A stretch of 64,000 nt of DNA, taken from Piromyces finnis (Eukaryota > Neocallimastigomycota > Neocallimastigomycetes > Neocallimastigales > Neocallimastigaceae). Position 1 is the stretch's first letter; every line of letters starts with the position of its first letter. Where the stretch lies: the NCBI GenBank assembly GCA_002104945.1, contig MCFH01000002.1:930001-994000 (forward strand), given 5' to 3'. Shown here piece by piece: positions 13,636-25,311 of the stretch. A program made the translations under genes and the position numbers. Below the pieces are notes generated by a model. It was given only the letters and a program-made list of their open reading frames with translations, was not told the origin of the DNA and made no database searches.

Positions 13636-14811
13636 ATTATTATTGTTTATTATTATATTATTTTTTTTATTTTTATTTTATTTAATTTTTTTCACTTTTA
13701 TTATTCTTTTTAAAACTCTTTTTTTTTTAAAAAAAAAAAAAAAAGTTCTAGATATAACTTTATTCTATTTTGTTTTTATATTTGATATTAAATGATAGTA
13801 AATATAATATTTCAATATTTCTTTTTTTTTTTTTTTTTTTTTCTATCTTTATTTTTTTATAAAAAAAAAAAAAGATTCTTTTATATTTTGATTTTTCTTA
13901 TTGTTAATGTAGTTTTAATAATAAAAAATGAAACTTTTTTGACTACATAAAATGAAATCATTTATTAATATTGCTTTTACCATATTTTTATAACATTTTA
14001 TTAATTTTTTATTAAGTCTTCCTATTATATTTGTTTTTTAATTTTACTTTTTTTTTTTAAAAAAAAATAATATATATAATAAAGTTATAAAAAAAAAAAA
14101 GAAAAAAAGAAAAGAAAAAAAAAAAAGTAAATTCTTATGACTACAAATACATTTACCTATTTTTTTTTATAATAAATATATTTAACTCTAATATATATTA
14201 TTTATTAATATTTATATATAATATATATTTATTTTATATATAAATTAAGCATCATCATTTTTAGTAGTATAAATAGTACATTCTGAAAAATTTTAATTAA
14301 TTAATGATAAAAAAAAATGTTTAAATTATTAACATTTAATACATTTAAACCTATATAAAATATTAATAAATTACAATTAACTTTAATATATAATTAATTG
14401 GTTTAATTTATATATTAATTCTGGTTACACAAAATTACCAATAATCATTACTCAAAAAAAAAAAAAAAATCTTGTGATGATTTAACCACAAATAAGTATG
14501 AAGTTTAATAGAAAAAAAAAGCACATTTTTTAGGCAATAAGAGTGCTTGTGCTTTCTTTTTTTTTCTCTCTCTTTTGGAAGTCTTTGTTATAATTAAAAA
14601 AAAAAAGAATCATTTAATTATAATGTATATTTATAATATAAATTATTTTTCATTATTAAAATGATATCATTTTATTATATATGAATTAAAACTTGACAGT
14701 TTTTTTTTTTTTTTGATATAATTTAAATATAGTTTATATAATTAAAGTTTTATATATATATAATGTCATGGAAAAAGCAAAAAATTCTTTTATTATTATT
14801 GCATTGTTCCC

Positions 14812-14843
<32 letters not shown>

Positions 14844-15474
14844 AAATAGACAAGCACCATTAATTTTTCATATGAAGTAGGGAAAGTTTATAATGTTACT
14901 ATTAATAGATGAAGAAATAAATTAAAAAAAATAAAATTCACAAATAGTTTTTAAAGTTGAATTAATGAATTTTTATTTTTAATTAGCAAATTATAGACTA
15001 TATTCAAGGTGTTATCATCTAATAAAAAATAATTATAATATTTAAGAAAAATAAAATAAATAACATAGGATGACACTACTACGGCACTAATATCTTTTCT
15101 TTTTTTCATAAAGTGTAAAAGAAACAATGTTAGAAATAAAATGTAGTACATGGAATTTTTTTTTTAATATTTTTGGTTTGTAGAGAATATAAAAAATAGT
15201 CAAGAATTGTATTTACATTCTCTATAAACTAAAAATGATTTGGTTTAAAAATTACATTTAAAAATGGTATTTAAGTGATATATATATATATAATTCAAAA
15301 GAAATATAAAGTTGAATTTTACAAAATTATTATTGTTGTATAAATTAAATATTTTTATAGTGCAATCATTCATAGGATTAATGGTAAAACTCTTTTAAAA
15401 ACAAAAAATATAAAAAAGAAAAAACTATATATAGTAATCCTTATGAACTTTAAATATAAACAATTTTTTATTAT

Positions 15475-15513
<39 letters not shown>

Positions 15514-15675
15514 AATATAAAATATTCAATATATAAAAAGATTAACCCTTTTATTTTTTTTTTTATTAAAAATTTCTCTCCAAATTATATTAGACTAATA
15601 CATAAAACAATAATACATTCTTTTAAACTAAATGATATGTATTTATAGTGATAATATAAAATAAAAGAATGTGAC
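13636..15675. other. AT-rich intergenic DNA
   Basis: No gene is supported. It begins with the 5' flank of protease copy A and contains several A or T runs, including a T30 run near 15477-15506. A minus-strand frame of 66 codons at 14951-15151 is hydrophobic and might be a very old protease remnant, but the match is too weak to call. Confidence 0.55.
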
Positions 15676-16220
15676 ATAAGAAAAATAAGTCGTTCCAGTT
15701 TTTATCCTGGTTGTTAAGGCGTTTCCTTAGCATACATAAGGCTTCTGGTTCGACCCCGCAGATGTCAGTGCCTGTGGATTTTCCCACTGGGTTTGCCATG
15801 GGTTGGGTTATGATATTCAGGTAAGTATAAATGAACTTTCTAATTTACTACTATGATAATAACACTCGTCTAGCCGGCCTGAGAGGGTCTAGTGTACATG
15901 GTACATTCCAAATTAGAACTTAATAAGTGGTGACTTAGGCTATGCCAAAAACACATAATATTCCTTAATCAATTTAAGTGTAAACATTAGGGGGCGGTTG
16001 ACACGTGATCAAATTGACTATAAGAGGCTTAGCATTGTAGTTGTGAAATATCGTACAACGACATGCATCTAATGTACATGGATTAAGTGAGCGTCGAAGC
16101 TGAAGAAACAGTATGACAGACCAGGAGGGTCACAACCACCTAGCAATAGGAATGAGCCAACGTTTCTCTAAGAACCACCATTGGAGCTAACTCTGATCGA
16201 TGGGAGAAATGCACTCGGAA

Positions 16221-16271
<51 letters not shown>

Positions 16272-16281
16272 AGAAAAATAA
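15676..16281 (+). mobile_element. tRNA-derived SINE with poly(A) tail and target-site duplication
   Basis: A GC-richer island in the AT-rich background. The body is 15689-16223, followed by an A46 tail (16224-16269). It is flanked by a perfect 13-bp direct repeat, ATAAGAAAAATAA, at 15676-15688 and 16269-16281, the mark of target-primed reverse transcription. The 5' end is tRNA-like. It has a box A-like TGGTTGTTAAGGCG (15708-15721), an anticodon-type stem CCTTA/TAAGG with a 7-base loop (15725-15741) and a perfect box B GGTTCGACCCC (15747-15757). The acceptor and T stems are degenerate, so it is not a functional tRNA. The remaining 460 bases match nothing I recognise; the 3' part may derive from the partner LINE. 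No open frame was found. A perfect duplication and long A tail imply a recent insertion. Confidence 0.88.
15708..15757 (+). promoter_or_regulatory. Internal RNA polymerase III promoter of the SINE (boxes A and B)
   Basis: Box A-like element at 15708-15721 and consensus box B GGTTCGACCCC at 15747-15757, 25 bases apart, within the normal tRNA range. Box B matches the GGTTCGANNCC consensus exactly; box A is less complete. This is the expected transcription signal for a tRNA-derived SINE. Confidence 0.75.
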
Positions 16282-17974
16282 ATAATAATAATAAAAAAAA
16301 AATTCTATATATATATGTAATAACCGTAAGTTTTATTTAAAATATTAAAGCTAGGTATTGAAGGAACAAAAAACCAAAAAGAAAACATGAAATTAAAATG
16401 ACTGAAAAGTAAAATTTAATACCAATTACCAGCCTAACTAGAGATTTTAAATATAGTGTTATATGAATAAATTCTTCAATAATTAGAGTTGTAAATTGAA
16501 TACATATTTTCTTTCAAATAAACGTTTTTTTTTTTTTTAAATAAATTTTCATTTAAACTTTATTATGTTCTTTTTATTTTCCTTTTTTTTCACAGACACA
16601 CATACACACATATATATGCATTCTTTTACTCTCTTCATATCCATATTTATTCTATTGATTTTGATTAATGACTTTTTATTGTTCAATGAAATAAAGTAAT
16701 AAATTTGTTTATATATTAATTTTTAAAAGGTTTTATTATGTTTTTAATAAATAAAGAGAGAGAATGTCTCAAAGATATCTAAAATATTAGATATTATTGT
16801 GTTTATATAGTATAAACTTCCACAATTCTATACCTTGTTAATGGTAAATATTATGTAAATGGAAATAGTCTTTTTTTTTATATTTTTTTTTTTTTTATTC
16901 TATCATCATTAATAATATTTAAAATCTCTATAATTTGTGGCTTGAAATTATTAATAGTTTGGCTTTTTAATTCTAATTAATTTTTATTTAATTTTATTTT
17001 ATTTTCCTTGGGGTTTTTCTTTTTTTTTTTTCCTTATATAATTTATATAGTTGAACGAATCATTTTGTAGAATAATACATTATTTAAACTTTTTTTAATT
17101 AAAGAAAATCTTTTACTGAAACTTGATTTAATAAATAAATAATTTTTAATTAATAGAATGTTTTAGGATAAAGTAAGAATAATATTGGTAAAGATAATTT
17201 TTTGTAAAACTATTTAGTACTATTTAGTTTTATTTATTTTTTGAGGATATCAAAATATTTTGTAAAAAGAAAAATCCTAGAAACTTGGTCAATTATTAAT
17301 AATTAAAATAAAAAAAAATAGTTTTTATTTTTATATTTCATTTTAATATTCATTAATTTTTATTTAATAAAACAATATTAATTTTTTTTTTTTTAATTAA
17401 TATACCCAAATTTTTATTAATTTTTGGAACAAAAAAATTTATATAGATTTTGTCCTCACATGAATCATACCCAAAATATATTAAAAAAAAAAGTAACTAT
17501 TATATTTGTTTTTATTCTATATTTTCAAATATTTAATCTAGGCACACACATACACATACACCCATAAACACACGATAAAGAATGTTATTGTTATTGTAAT
17601 ACTATTTTAATATTGTTTTTTTTATTAATAAAATTTTTTATGATATTTAAATGTAAAAAGATGTTATATTAATAAGAAATTAGGCATTATCCTATGAACT
17701 AAAACCTAAATTCAAAACCAAATTAATTTTTTGTTTTTAATTATAATAAATATTTTGTATTTAATACCGAGTATTGAATCAATCAATTAATGTAAACTTT
17801 TAAATTTTATGTATTATTTAATAATAAAAATCATATTATTAAAAAATATATAAAGAAGAAGAAGAAAAAAAAAACTTTTCAAATTAATGTTAAAAATTAC
17901 TTTTACAACATTAAGTTATTGAATATTTTTTTTTGGTACTTTATAAATGATGAATAGTTAATGCATAAATAAAC
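16282..17974. other. AT-rich intergenic DNA
   Basis: No gene seen. At 17820-17845 the sequence AATAATAAAAATCATATTAT is shared with 20880-20905, just downstream of protease copy B. This indicates that the 3' flank was duplicated along with the protease gene. Confidence 0.6.
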
Positions 17975-18492
17975 GTTAATCATCATCATATGACTAGTAA
18001 TAATCAAAGTTAATGAATGAGTCATTATCCTAGAGCGAAAATAAGTCCAAAAATAAAATGAATTGAAAACTTTTTGATTTCCTTAGCCTAGTTTTTAAAA
18101 CAAAGGTTAAAATGACTTTAACCGAAAAATGAAACCAGAAATTTAAAAAAAGCTTTGATTTAGATAGTATTACCAATGTATTTTTTCCCTTTTTCCATCA
18201 ATTCAATTAATGAATTCGTTGATAAAACCCTCGTATATATAGTAAATCCTTGAATAACCGGTACAATAAAAGTATTTACAATAAATATAAAGTATTTATA
18301 TAGATGTAAATCTGCCTTAACCATTCTTTTATTGAATAGAAAAATAAATAGTTTCAACAGAACAATAACCTTTTATCTTGCCAAGTTGTTTGTAGATTAA
18401 CATATGCTTTTTTTTTTCTTTAGTTTTCTAAACTTGTTTTAAACCATTAATTAAATGGTGATTATTTCCTTACAAAGTTTTATGTTTTCCAT
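17975..18492 (-). pseudogene. Decayed CPBP protease copy (psi-1)
   Basis: Reading the minus strand from 18492 gives a clear but broken relative of protease copy B. MENIKLCKEIITI matches the N-terminal MEFLKTQGEITVI. KHMLIYKQL matches KHVLIFKQF in a shifted frame next to an A10 run. NTFIVPVIQGFTIYTRVL (about 18280-18215) matches STCIIAPFIEEFIFRSVI. SHFNLCF and AKEI match GHYNFDF and ASEI. HFIFGLIFALG matches YFFMGIALALA. In-frame stops lie at 18453-18451, 18162-18160, 18120-18118, 18090-18088 and 18027-18025, and a frameshift occurs after the last. The catalytic EE pair reads QG (18252-18247). A 65-codon open frame (18160-18357) survives inside it but should not be taken as a gene. Confidence 0.82.
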
Positions 18493-19799
18493 TGTTTTTT
18501 TTTTTTTTCTTTCATCTTAATAAGCAACTTGTATATCTTGATGTTTATCGGTATTTTTAATTATTTGAATTATTATTATTGTTTTTTTTTTTTTAGTTTT
18601 CAAGTAGTATATAATTTCATTTTATTTATTTTTATTAGTTTTATTGTTTTTTTAAATTTTTTATTTTAATTTTCAAAGATTTTAAATAAAAGTATTTTGT
18701 TCCTTTTTATACTTTTTTTAATCCATAGTATTATAATATTGTCTTAACTTCAGTTTAATTAATTTTTTATTAATAATAATAATTTTGTTTGTAGGATAAT
18801 CCAATTTTATATGGTTTAAACTTTTCAAATTAAATTAAAAAGGAAAAAATTTTTTTTTCTTTTTTGAAACGAATTTAAATAAATTAATTAATTCAAATTT
18901 AAAAATATATTATTTTATTGTTAGCCATATAACGATGTTTTGCTTTAAACCAATAAAGATTTAATATTGACCTTTTTCCCACATATATAGTGATATTCAT
19001 TATTATATCAAAAATAAAAAATTACTAATATAATCAGCATCATCACAATATTAAATCTTTTATTTTTTAATACTCTCTACTTGTTATTATTATTATCATT
19101 ACACAGATGCTTGTTATGTATTCATTTTTAATTTTAAACTACTAAGCTGTCTTTTTTAAAAGAAACTATTTTACATTTTTTTTTTAATTATATGTGGACA
19201 GAGAAAAAAGTGAAAAAAAAATTTTTTTTTTTTTTATATTTGATATGATATTGGTATATTATGTATTATTAATTAAAAAATAAAAATGTATTATAGTTCA
19301 TAATAAACCTAAAATAATATATCCTTTTATGAATTACTATTTAAAAGAAAAAAAAAAAATTTTAAAAAGAAATTATTTTAAATACTTTTTAAATATCATT
19401 TAAATTCATAGTATCAAAATTTTATATCTTCCAAAGTCTTTCAAAATGAATATTATCAATAGGAGAAAGTCCATAGTTATTACTCAATATGTATCCAATA
19501 CATATTAATTATTGGTAAGGAATTATTCAAGTTTCAAAACAACTACAACAACAACAACAAAAAAAAAAGTAGGAGAAAGAAGATTCTCTAAAAAAATATT
19601 TGAAGAATATTATTAGGTACTTGAAGTAATGTTTAAATTTCAAATATCCCATTACCAATAAAAGTATGAATGACATACAATAAATAAAAAATAAATAAAA
19701 AATTAAGGTTTTGGAATAATTTTTTATAATATATATAAAATTTATTCAAAAAAAAAAAATACTATTCTATTTGGAAGTAATTATTAATTCTTGTATAAA
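18493..19799. other. AT-rich intergenic DNA
   Basis: No gene is supported. A short minus-strand stretch near 19440-19520 reads as about 28 codons with coding-like composition (including SNNYGLSPIDNIHFERLWKI) between stops. It may be an unidentified gene remnant, but I cannot assign it. Confidence 0.5.
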
Positions 19800-20199
19800 A
19801 AATCTTTTTTAAATAAACCTATGAAATACTTTGTTGGTGTTACAATACAACCCGAAGTAAACATATTAGTCAATTTAATCTTTATTTATTCTACAGTTAA
19901 TTTTTGACTAGTACTTTTTTTTTTTTTTTACAACACCAAATGTTAAATTTTTGATGAAATCATAGGCAGTATAAATAAACTTTTGGAGTTAAAAAAAAAT
20001 AGTTTATAAGACAATTCATATTCCTTTTTTTTTCTTATTATTATTAGATAGTTCTAGTTTCATCTTTGACTTGCTTGTTTAGAGATATCAATAACAACTA
20101 TTTCATTTTGAATTTTTAAAAAATGCCATACTTTATGGATGATTTATCTTCAGCAACTACATTTTGCGTCTTTTGATTTTTAATATTTTTATTTTGAAT
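19800..20199 (-). pseudogene. Truncated CPBP protease copy (psi-2)
   Basis: The minus strand is homologous to the 5' half of protease copy B at the nucleotide level. The N-terminal IQNKNIKNQKTQNVVAE (from 20199) matches MQNKNIENQKTQNAVAE, but the start codon ATG has become ATT. Further blocks match around ATTGATATC (copy B residues IDIP) and around ACTAGTAC-T-rich-CAACACCAAAT (copy B 21388-21420). Stops and frameshifts are frequent, and T runs interrupt the frame. The similarity fades before the EExxxR region, so the 3' half is lost or unrecognisable. Homology continues upstream of the dead start (20200-20535 against 21695-22065), including TGGCTTGAAC and AATAAAATTATATAAA, so a genomic segment was copied, not an mRNA. 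Confidence 0.78.
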
Positions 20200-20935
20200 T
20201 TTTTAATTATGCTGTATCAATAGTTTTCAATTTTATAAAATGTATGTTTTGTTCTACATATTGTTTTATTTTTTTGTATGCTGATTTTATTATTTATTAT
20301 TTTTATTAACAAATCTTTTTTTTTTTTTTTTGCCAAAGATTATGATCTTGGATTCATTTCGTTTCCGCTGTCTTTTTTTTTTTTTCTTTAATAAAAAATT
20401 TAAAATTTAATGGTTTATTGTGTGGCTTGAACTTGTCATTCCATAAAATAATAAAATTATATAAACTTTATTCTTTTTTTCTATAGGATCATTGTGAAAC
20501 CTTTTATATATTCTCGGAATTCATAATTCTATTTTCTTCCTATACAGTAACTTATTATTAATTGATATAAAGTTATAATGCTATATTCACGGATATCATT
20601 GAATTGACTTTCTACCTATAAACAGTAGAATATAAAGTAATAATAATAATAATTATTATTTATCAAATTAAAATTCCTTAAAATAAAATAAAAAAAACAC
20701 ACACACACTTCATTATATGGATTAAATATAATTCAAATATACTCAAGATTTTTAATTCTAAATACTTTTTTAATTTTAATTTTATTTCATTTTTTTTTTG
20801 TAATAGATAGATAAGAAAAAATGTACAGAATTTTTAATTAATAAATAGGATATGCGCTTCTCAAAAAATAAATATTTTTTAATAATAAAAATCATATTAT
20901 TAAAGAACATTTATTATTTTGTTTTATAATTGATA
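20200..20935. other. Intergenic DNA, partly a duplicated protease promoter segment
   Basis: 20200-20535 is a diverged copy of the region upstream of protease copy B (21695-22065). The remainder is A/T-rich DNA forming the 3' flank of copy B. No gene seen. Confidence 0.65.
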
Positions 20936-21694
20936 TTAAAAAGAATTTAAAAAATTTTTAATAATAATCGATCCATTAGTGATATCATCATCAATATATA
21001 AGATGATTAGTACAGCAATTATATTATTTAGCATATGGGTAAAAATAGATGCTAGAATATAACCATCATGATCATAAGCTAAAGCTAAAGCAATTCCCAT
21101 AAAAAAGTATGATGAGAAAGATAAAATTTCAGAAGCTAAAACCTTAAAATCGAAATTATAGTGTCCAAAAGCAAAAAGGAAACTTGAAATTAAAAAGGCT
21201 AAAATTCTGATAACAATACCAATAAATTTTTTGTTCTTTTGAACTTTCTTACCAGCCCAATTAATAATTTTAAAAATAACACTTCTAAAGATAAATTCTT
21301 CTATAAATGGTGCTATAATACAGGTTGAGATAATAATTCCTATTGTGTTTTCCTTAAGTTGTTGTTCAATTTCTTTTTGATTAGTACTTTCCATTTTTTC
21401 TTCATCAACACCAAATACTAAATTTAATAATGTATAATAAGCAATATCAAATGCCCTATAAGCGATATAAGTAATTATAGCAGTATAATAAACTTTTGGA
21501 ATTAAAAATTGCTTGAAAATCAATACGTGCTTATCTTTATTCTTTGATTTTTTGGTTTCTTCTTTAGCTTGTTCAGGGATATCAATAACGGTTATTTCAC
21601 CTTGAGTTTTTAAAAATTCCATACTTTGTTGTTCTTCTTCTTCTTCAGCAACTGCATTTTGTGTCTTTTGATTTTCAATATTCTTATTTTGCAT
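20936..21694 (-). CDS. CPBP (CAAX/Abi-type) intramembrane metalloprotease, copy B
   Basis: Single-exon gene, 252 aa. The N-terminus is Gln/Glu/Lys-rich and cytosolic in style (to about residue 65). A first hydrophobic segment follows LIPKVYYT. A charged loop (about 90-120) leads to the catalytic helices with APFIEEFIFR (about 125-134, EExxxR) and GHYNFDF (about 176, HxxxF). A C-terminal helix carries THMLNNIIAVLIIL. These are the metal-binding and catalytic motifs of the CPBP family; the substrate is unknown. The start ATG is preceded directly by an A23 run (minus strand). It is the closest intact relative of both pseudogenes in this region and probably represents their parent type. Confidence 0.88.
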   Translation of the reverse strand: MQNKNIENQKTQNAVAEEEEEQQSMEFLKTQGEITVIDIPEQAKEETKKSKNKDKHVLIFKQFLIPKVYYTAIITYIAYRAFDIAYYTLLNLVFGVDEEKMESTNQKEIEQQLKENTIGIIISTCIIAPFIEEFIFRSVIFKIINWAGKKVQKNKKFIGIVIRILAFLISSFLFAFGHYNFDFKVLASEILSFSSYFFMGIALALAYDHDGYILASIFTHMLNNIIAVLIILYIDDDITNGSIIIKNFLNSF

Positions 21695-22222
21695 TTTTTT
21701 TTTTTTTTTTTTTTTTTACTTTATTTCTTTATATAAACCTACTTGTTTTTTATTAGGTTGTATTGATAGTTTTTAGTTTTTTAAAATATATATAATTTTT
21801 TTAATTTTTTTTGTTTTTATTTAAAAAAAATTTTTTTCAAAGATTAAAACTTTGGAAGAATTTTGTTCCTTTTATATTTTTTTTTTTTTTTTTTTATCTA
21901 TTGTATGGCTTAACGTATCATTTGTAAGATAATAAAATTATATAAATTAAACTTTTTTTTTTTTTTGAGATTAATTCTAGATTCAATTAATTAAAAATTA
22001 TTAAAAATTTGAAAATACAACAGGATCATATGATAAAAATTTTCATTATTCCTAGAATTCTAGATTTTAATTTTTTAGCGGTAGCAACTCATTAAACTAT
22101 TCTTTATTTTCAACAAAAAGAAAATAGATTTTTCTTTAAAAAAAAAAAAGAATAACAGAAATATCTTTTACTATAATATTAATTCATTTTCCTTTACCTT
22201 TGTAGTTATTATTACTAAATGT

Positions 22223-22262
<40 letters not shown>

Positions 22263-23419
22263 TCAAAATATATTATGGTTATTTTGACTATAAAGTATTA
22301 GTATAGATAATGTTTCCAGCAATTTATATAATGTCCATATTAAAGAAATAGTAGTATAGAAATGTTCAATATAATTATAATAATAGGATAGCTTATGAAT
22401 GAATATTAATGAATGTGGGATAACAAAAAAACTACTTTTAAATGATATGAAAATTATATTTGTAAAATATTGACAGACATATATATGAATATATGATACA
22501 ATTTTAAAATAATTAAAAGATATAAAAATTCAATAGATTTAGAGAAAGTGGATACTTTGAATAATTGAAAATAAAAAAGATAATTAATAGAATTTAATAA
22601 TCTTAATAGTTAAAACTAATTTTTATTATTATTTAAATAATATTATACATTAAATACAAAAAGAAACTAACCTGTTTTGTTATTTAATAGGATTTGAAGT
22701 TGTTATAACTTTTAAACTATGTATAAAACATTAATAATGAACTATTTATGTAGAAAAACAAAAGTTTTATAATTTCATTTCTCTAATGAAAATAAAATCC
22801 ATAAGAATGATTGTATTGAATTAATAAAAAAGGTTTAAATTAATATTATTTTATTATTAAATAATATTAACCATAGTAACATTAGATATTTATCGTACTT
22901 TTTTTTTTTTTCTAATGTATATAGTAATAATTTCATTATTGTATATATAGTATAGAGGTGATGTATAAAATCTAAGAAGAGTATAAACTTTTTAATATAT
23001 TTATGGTTAAGATCAAAGTAGTAAAAAAAAAAAAAAAAATAAAAGTGATATTTGCATTTTATTATAAAAAAGCAGAGATATTAATATATCTACCTCCATA
23101 GTTTTATTTATATTTATTTTCAATAAAAAGAAAAAACATTTTTATCAATGTATATCATTTAATTATTATTTATTTTATAATTTTATTTTAATAATATTTT
23201 TTTTTTTTTTATTTTACTCTCTAATGAAAGCTTTATTAATTATTTCTATTATAACTATTAAAAGTCTATGTTGTATTTTTTCATATTGTATTACAAATAT
23301 CAAACAAAAAAAAAGTTTGTTTATTTTTTTTTAATTAAATATTTATTTTCAATAATTTTTTTTTTTTTTTTGTTATTGGTTATAAATTAAAAAAATAATT
23401 TTGTTAAAAAAAAAAAAAA
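21695..23419. other. AT-rich intergenic DNA between divergent genes
   Basis: It contains the 5' flank of protease copy B, which was duplicated at 20200-20535, and the 5' flank of the first HAD gene. A T32 run lies at 22225-22256. No gene seen. Confidence 0.6.
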
Positions 23420-24856
23420 ATGGCTAGTCAATTGCCTGATGGTTCAAAAATCAAACTTATTGCTACAGGTAAATTTATAAAGTATATAAAAGATAACTTT
23501 ATAATAATTATTAGTAATCGAGTATTTCAATAATTTTACGCCTATTGAAATAACATAATAATAAATAAGATAACAATTAATTATTATTTATAGAGATTCT
23601 ACATCACAAAAATTTAACATTTTAAAAATTCCCATTTCAATTAAAATAAAAACCTTTTTTTTTTTTTTTTAAAAATATTATTCATGCTCAATAGAACATA
23701 ATTATTTTTAAGTAATATTTTTAAAAAATGTTATTATTTCTTGTTTTTTTTTTTGTTTGTTACTATTAACATTATTATTATAATTTAAATTAATTTATTC
23801 CATACTATTATCCTTTTTATTTAATAAACATTAAAATTTATATATACACATTATCCTATCACACAAAAAGACCTTGACGGTACTTTATTAAATGATGAAG
23901 GACAAGTTTCTGAAAAAACCAAAGAGGTTGTTGGGAAAATATTGAAAAAATATCCCCATCTTCATTTTGTCATTGCTACAGGAAGGACAAGACAAGCCAC
24001 AATTTATGTTCGTGAAGCATTGAATATCATTAATAAACCAAATACCGAATCTATAACCAGTAATGGATGTGTAATCCATGATTCAAATAACAAAATTATT
24101 TATAAGAATACCCTTCCAAGTGAATATATTTTAAAGTTTCATGATTTAATGATAGCTAATCCTAAAGCACTTTATGGTTATACCTATGGTGATGGTTTTG
24201 TAGTTTTTGATGAAATATTTGCTAAAAAACTTCGTGAAATTATAAAAGAAAACGTAACAGTTATGGAAGAGGAAGAACATATAAACAAGGTAAAGTCTGG
24301 TGAAATGGCTGATATTAATAAAGTTAGTTATATGGGTTTCTTTGCAGGTCAAGGTAATTTGATGAAATATTATTTATTTATTGTACAATAATCAATGAAA
24401 TAAAAATATAAATCAAATATATTACTGATATATATTATGTAAAATATAAAAAAAAATTTTTTTTAAAGGATATAAAAGTATAAAAACTAATCTATTTCAA
24501 TAAATTATATCTATCTAGAAACTATGAAAAAATTAGAAAAACTTAAAGAGGAATACAATTTAGAAAAAGCACAATATGATTCTATTATTGTAGAATATAT
24601 GCCTCATGGAACAAATAAAGGTACCGGTTTAGCCCAATTAATTAAGAATTTAAATATTTCAAAAGATGAGGTCATTGCATTTGGAGATGGTGGTAATGAT
24701 ATTGAATTTTTACAAAATGCTGGTTGGCCAATTGCAATGGAAAATGCTCGTGATGTGTTAAAACCTTTTGCAAAATATATTGCAAAATCAAATTCTGAAG
24801 ATGGTGTTGCTGATATTTTAGAAAGAATATTTTTAAAAGATGAAATAACAAACTAA
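23420..24856 (+). CDS. Cof-type HAD hydrolase, copy 1
   Basis: Three exons: 23420-23468, 23871-24353 and 24519-24856, giving 289 aa. It is a HAD-superfamily phosphatase with a C2b (Cof) cap, a class that hydrolyses small phosphorylated metabolites such as sugar phosphates. All four HAD motifs are present: DLDGT (residues 17-21, with nucleophile and acid/base Asp), VIATGRT (motif II), the Lys in GTNKGTGL (motif III) and FGDGGNDIEFL (motif IV, Mg2+ ligands). Both introns have GT/AG ends and phase 1. The first splits the codon of the nucleophile Asp. The start ATG directly follows an A14 run. A paralogue with the same intron positions begins 455 bases downstream. The physiological substrate cannot be told from sequence. 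Cof enzymes are mostly bacterial, so ancient transfer is possible but not shown. Confidence 0.9.
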
Positions 24857-25311
24857 AAAAAAAAATAGATAAAATGAAATAGGATTCATAAAATTTAATA
24901 GTTATATCTTTTACTAATAATATTTCTTTTTATTTATTTATTGATACAATTATTAAAATGTAATAACTTTAATTTTCTGTTATATATATATATATATATT
25001 TTAAATTATTAGTATTTTGATTTTAGTAATTTTTTTTACCTTTTAACTATTAATAGATATAAATTATGGATACCAAAATTTTAATAATTTACACAAAATA
25101 AATAATTTAAGCTGTGGCTGAAAATAAAAAGTCATATTTTAAAATTTAATAATTATAAAATAATAATAGAATTATAAAATAATAATTTTGAAATCTTTAA
25201 TTTCAAAAAAAAAAAAAAAAAGTAGAATAATTTTTCATAGAGTCAAACGAAATTAAAATACAATTAAATATTAAAGATAAATATATATTTATAAATAAAA
25301 TAAAGATAGCA
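24857..25311. other. Spacer between tandem HAD genes
   Basis: AT-rich DNA with no gene. It holds the 3' flank of copy 1 and presumably the promoter of copy 2. Confidence 0.6.

Noticed and set aside
14951..15151. 66-codon hydrophobic minus-strand frame as a further protease relic
   Set aside because: It has an H followed about 14 residues later by SSY, loosely like protease copy B, but spacing differs by two residues and no other block aligns. The match could be chance in hydrophobic AT-rich sequence.
15689..15764. Possible functional tRNA gene
   Set aside because: Box B and an anticodon-type stem are present, but acceptor and T stems do not pair and the loop lacks the usual anticodon context. 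The sequence is part of a longer unit with poly(A) and target duplication, so it is the SINE head.
16224..16269. A46 run as ordinary genomic homopolymer
   Set aside because: Its exact position between the SINE body and the 3' target duplication makes it a retrotransposition tail.
18160..18357. 65-codon frame as a small membrane protein gene
   Set aside because: It aligns inside the broken protease copy psi-1, with homologous sequence continuing beyond both ends through stops and frameshifts.
22225..22256. T32 run as the tail of a minus-strand retrocopy
   Set aside because: No gene-like or element-like sequence precedes it on the minus strand and no flanking duplication was seen.
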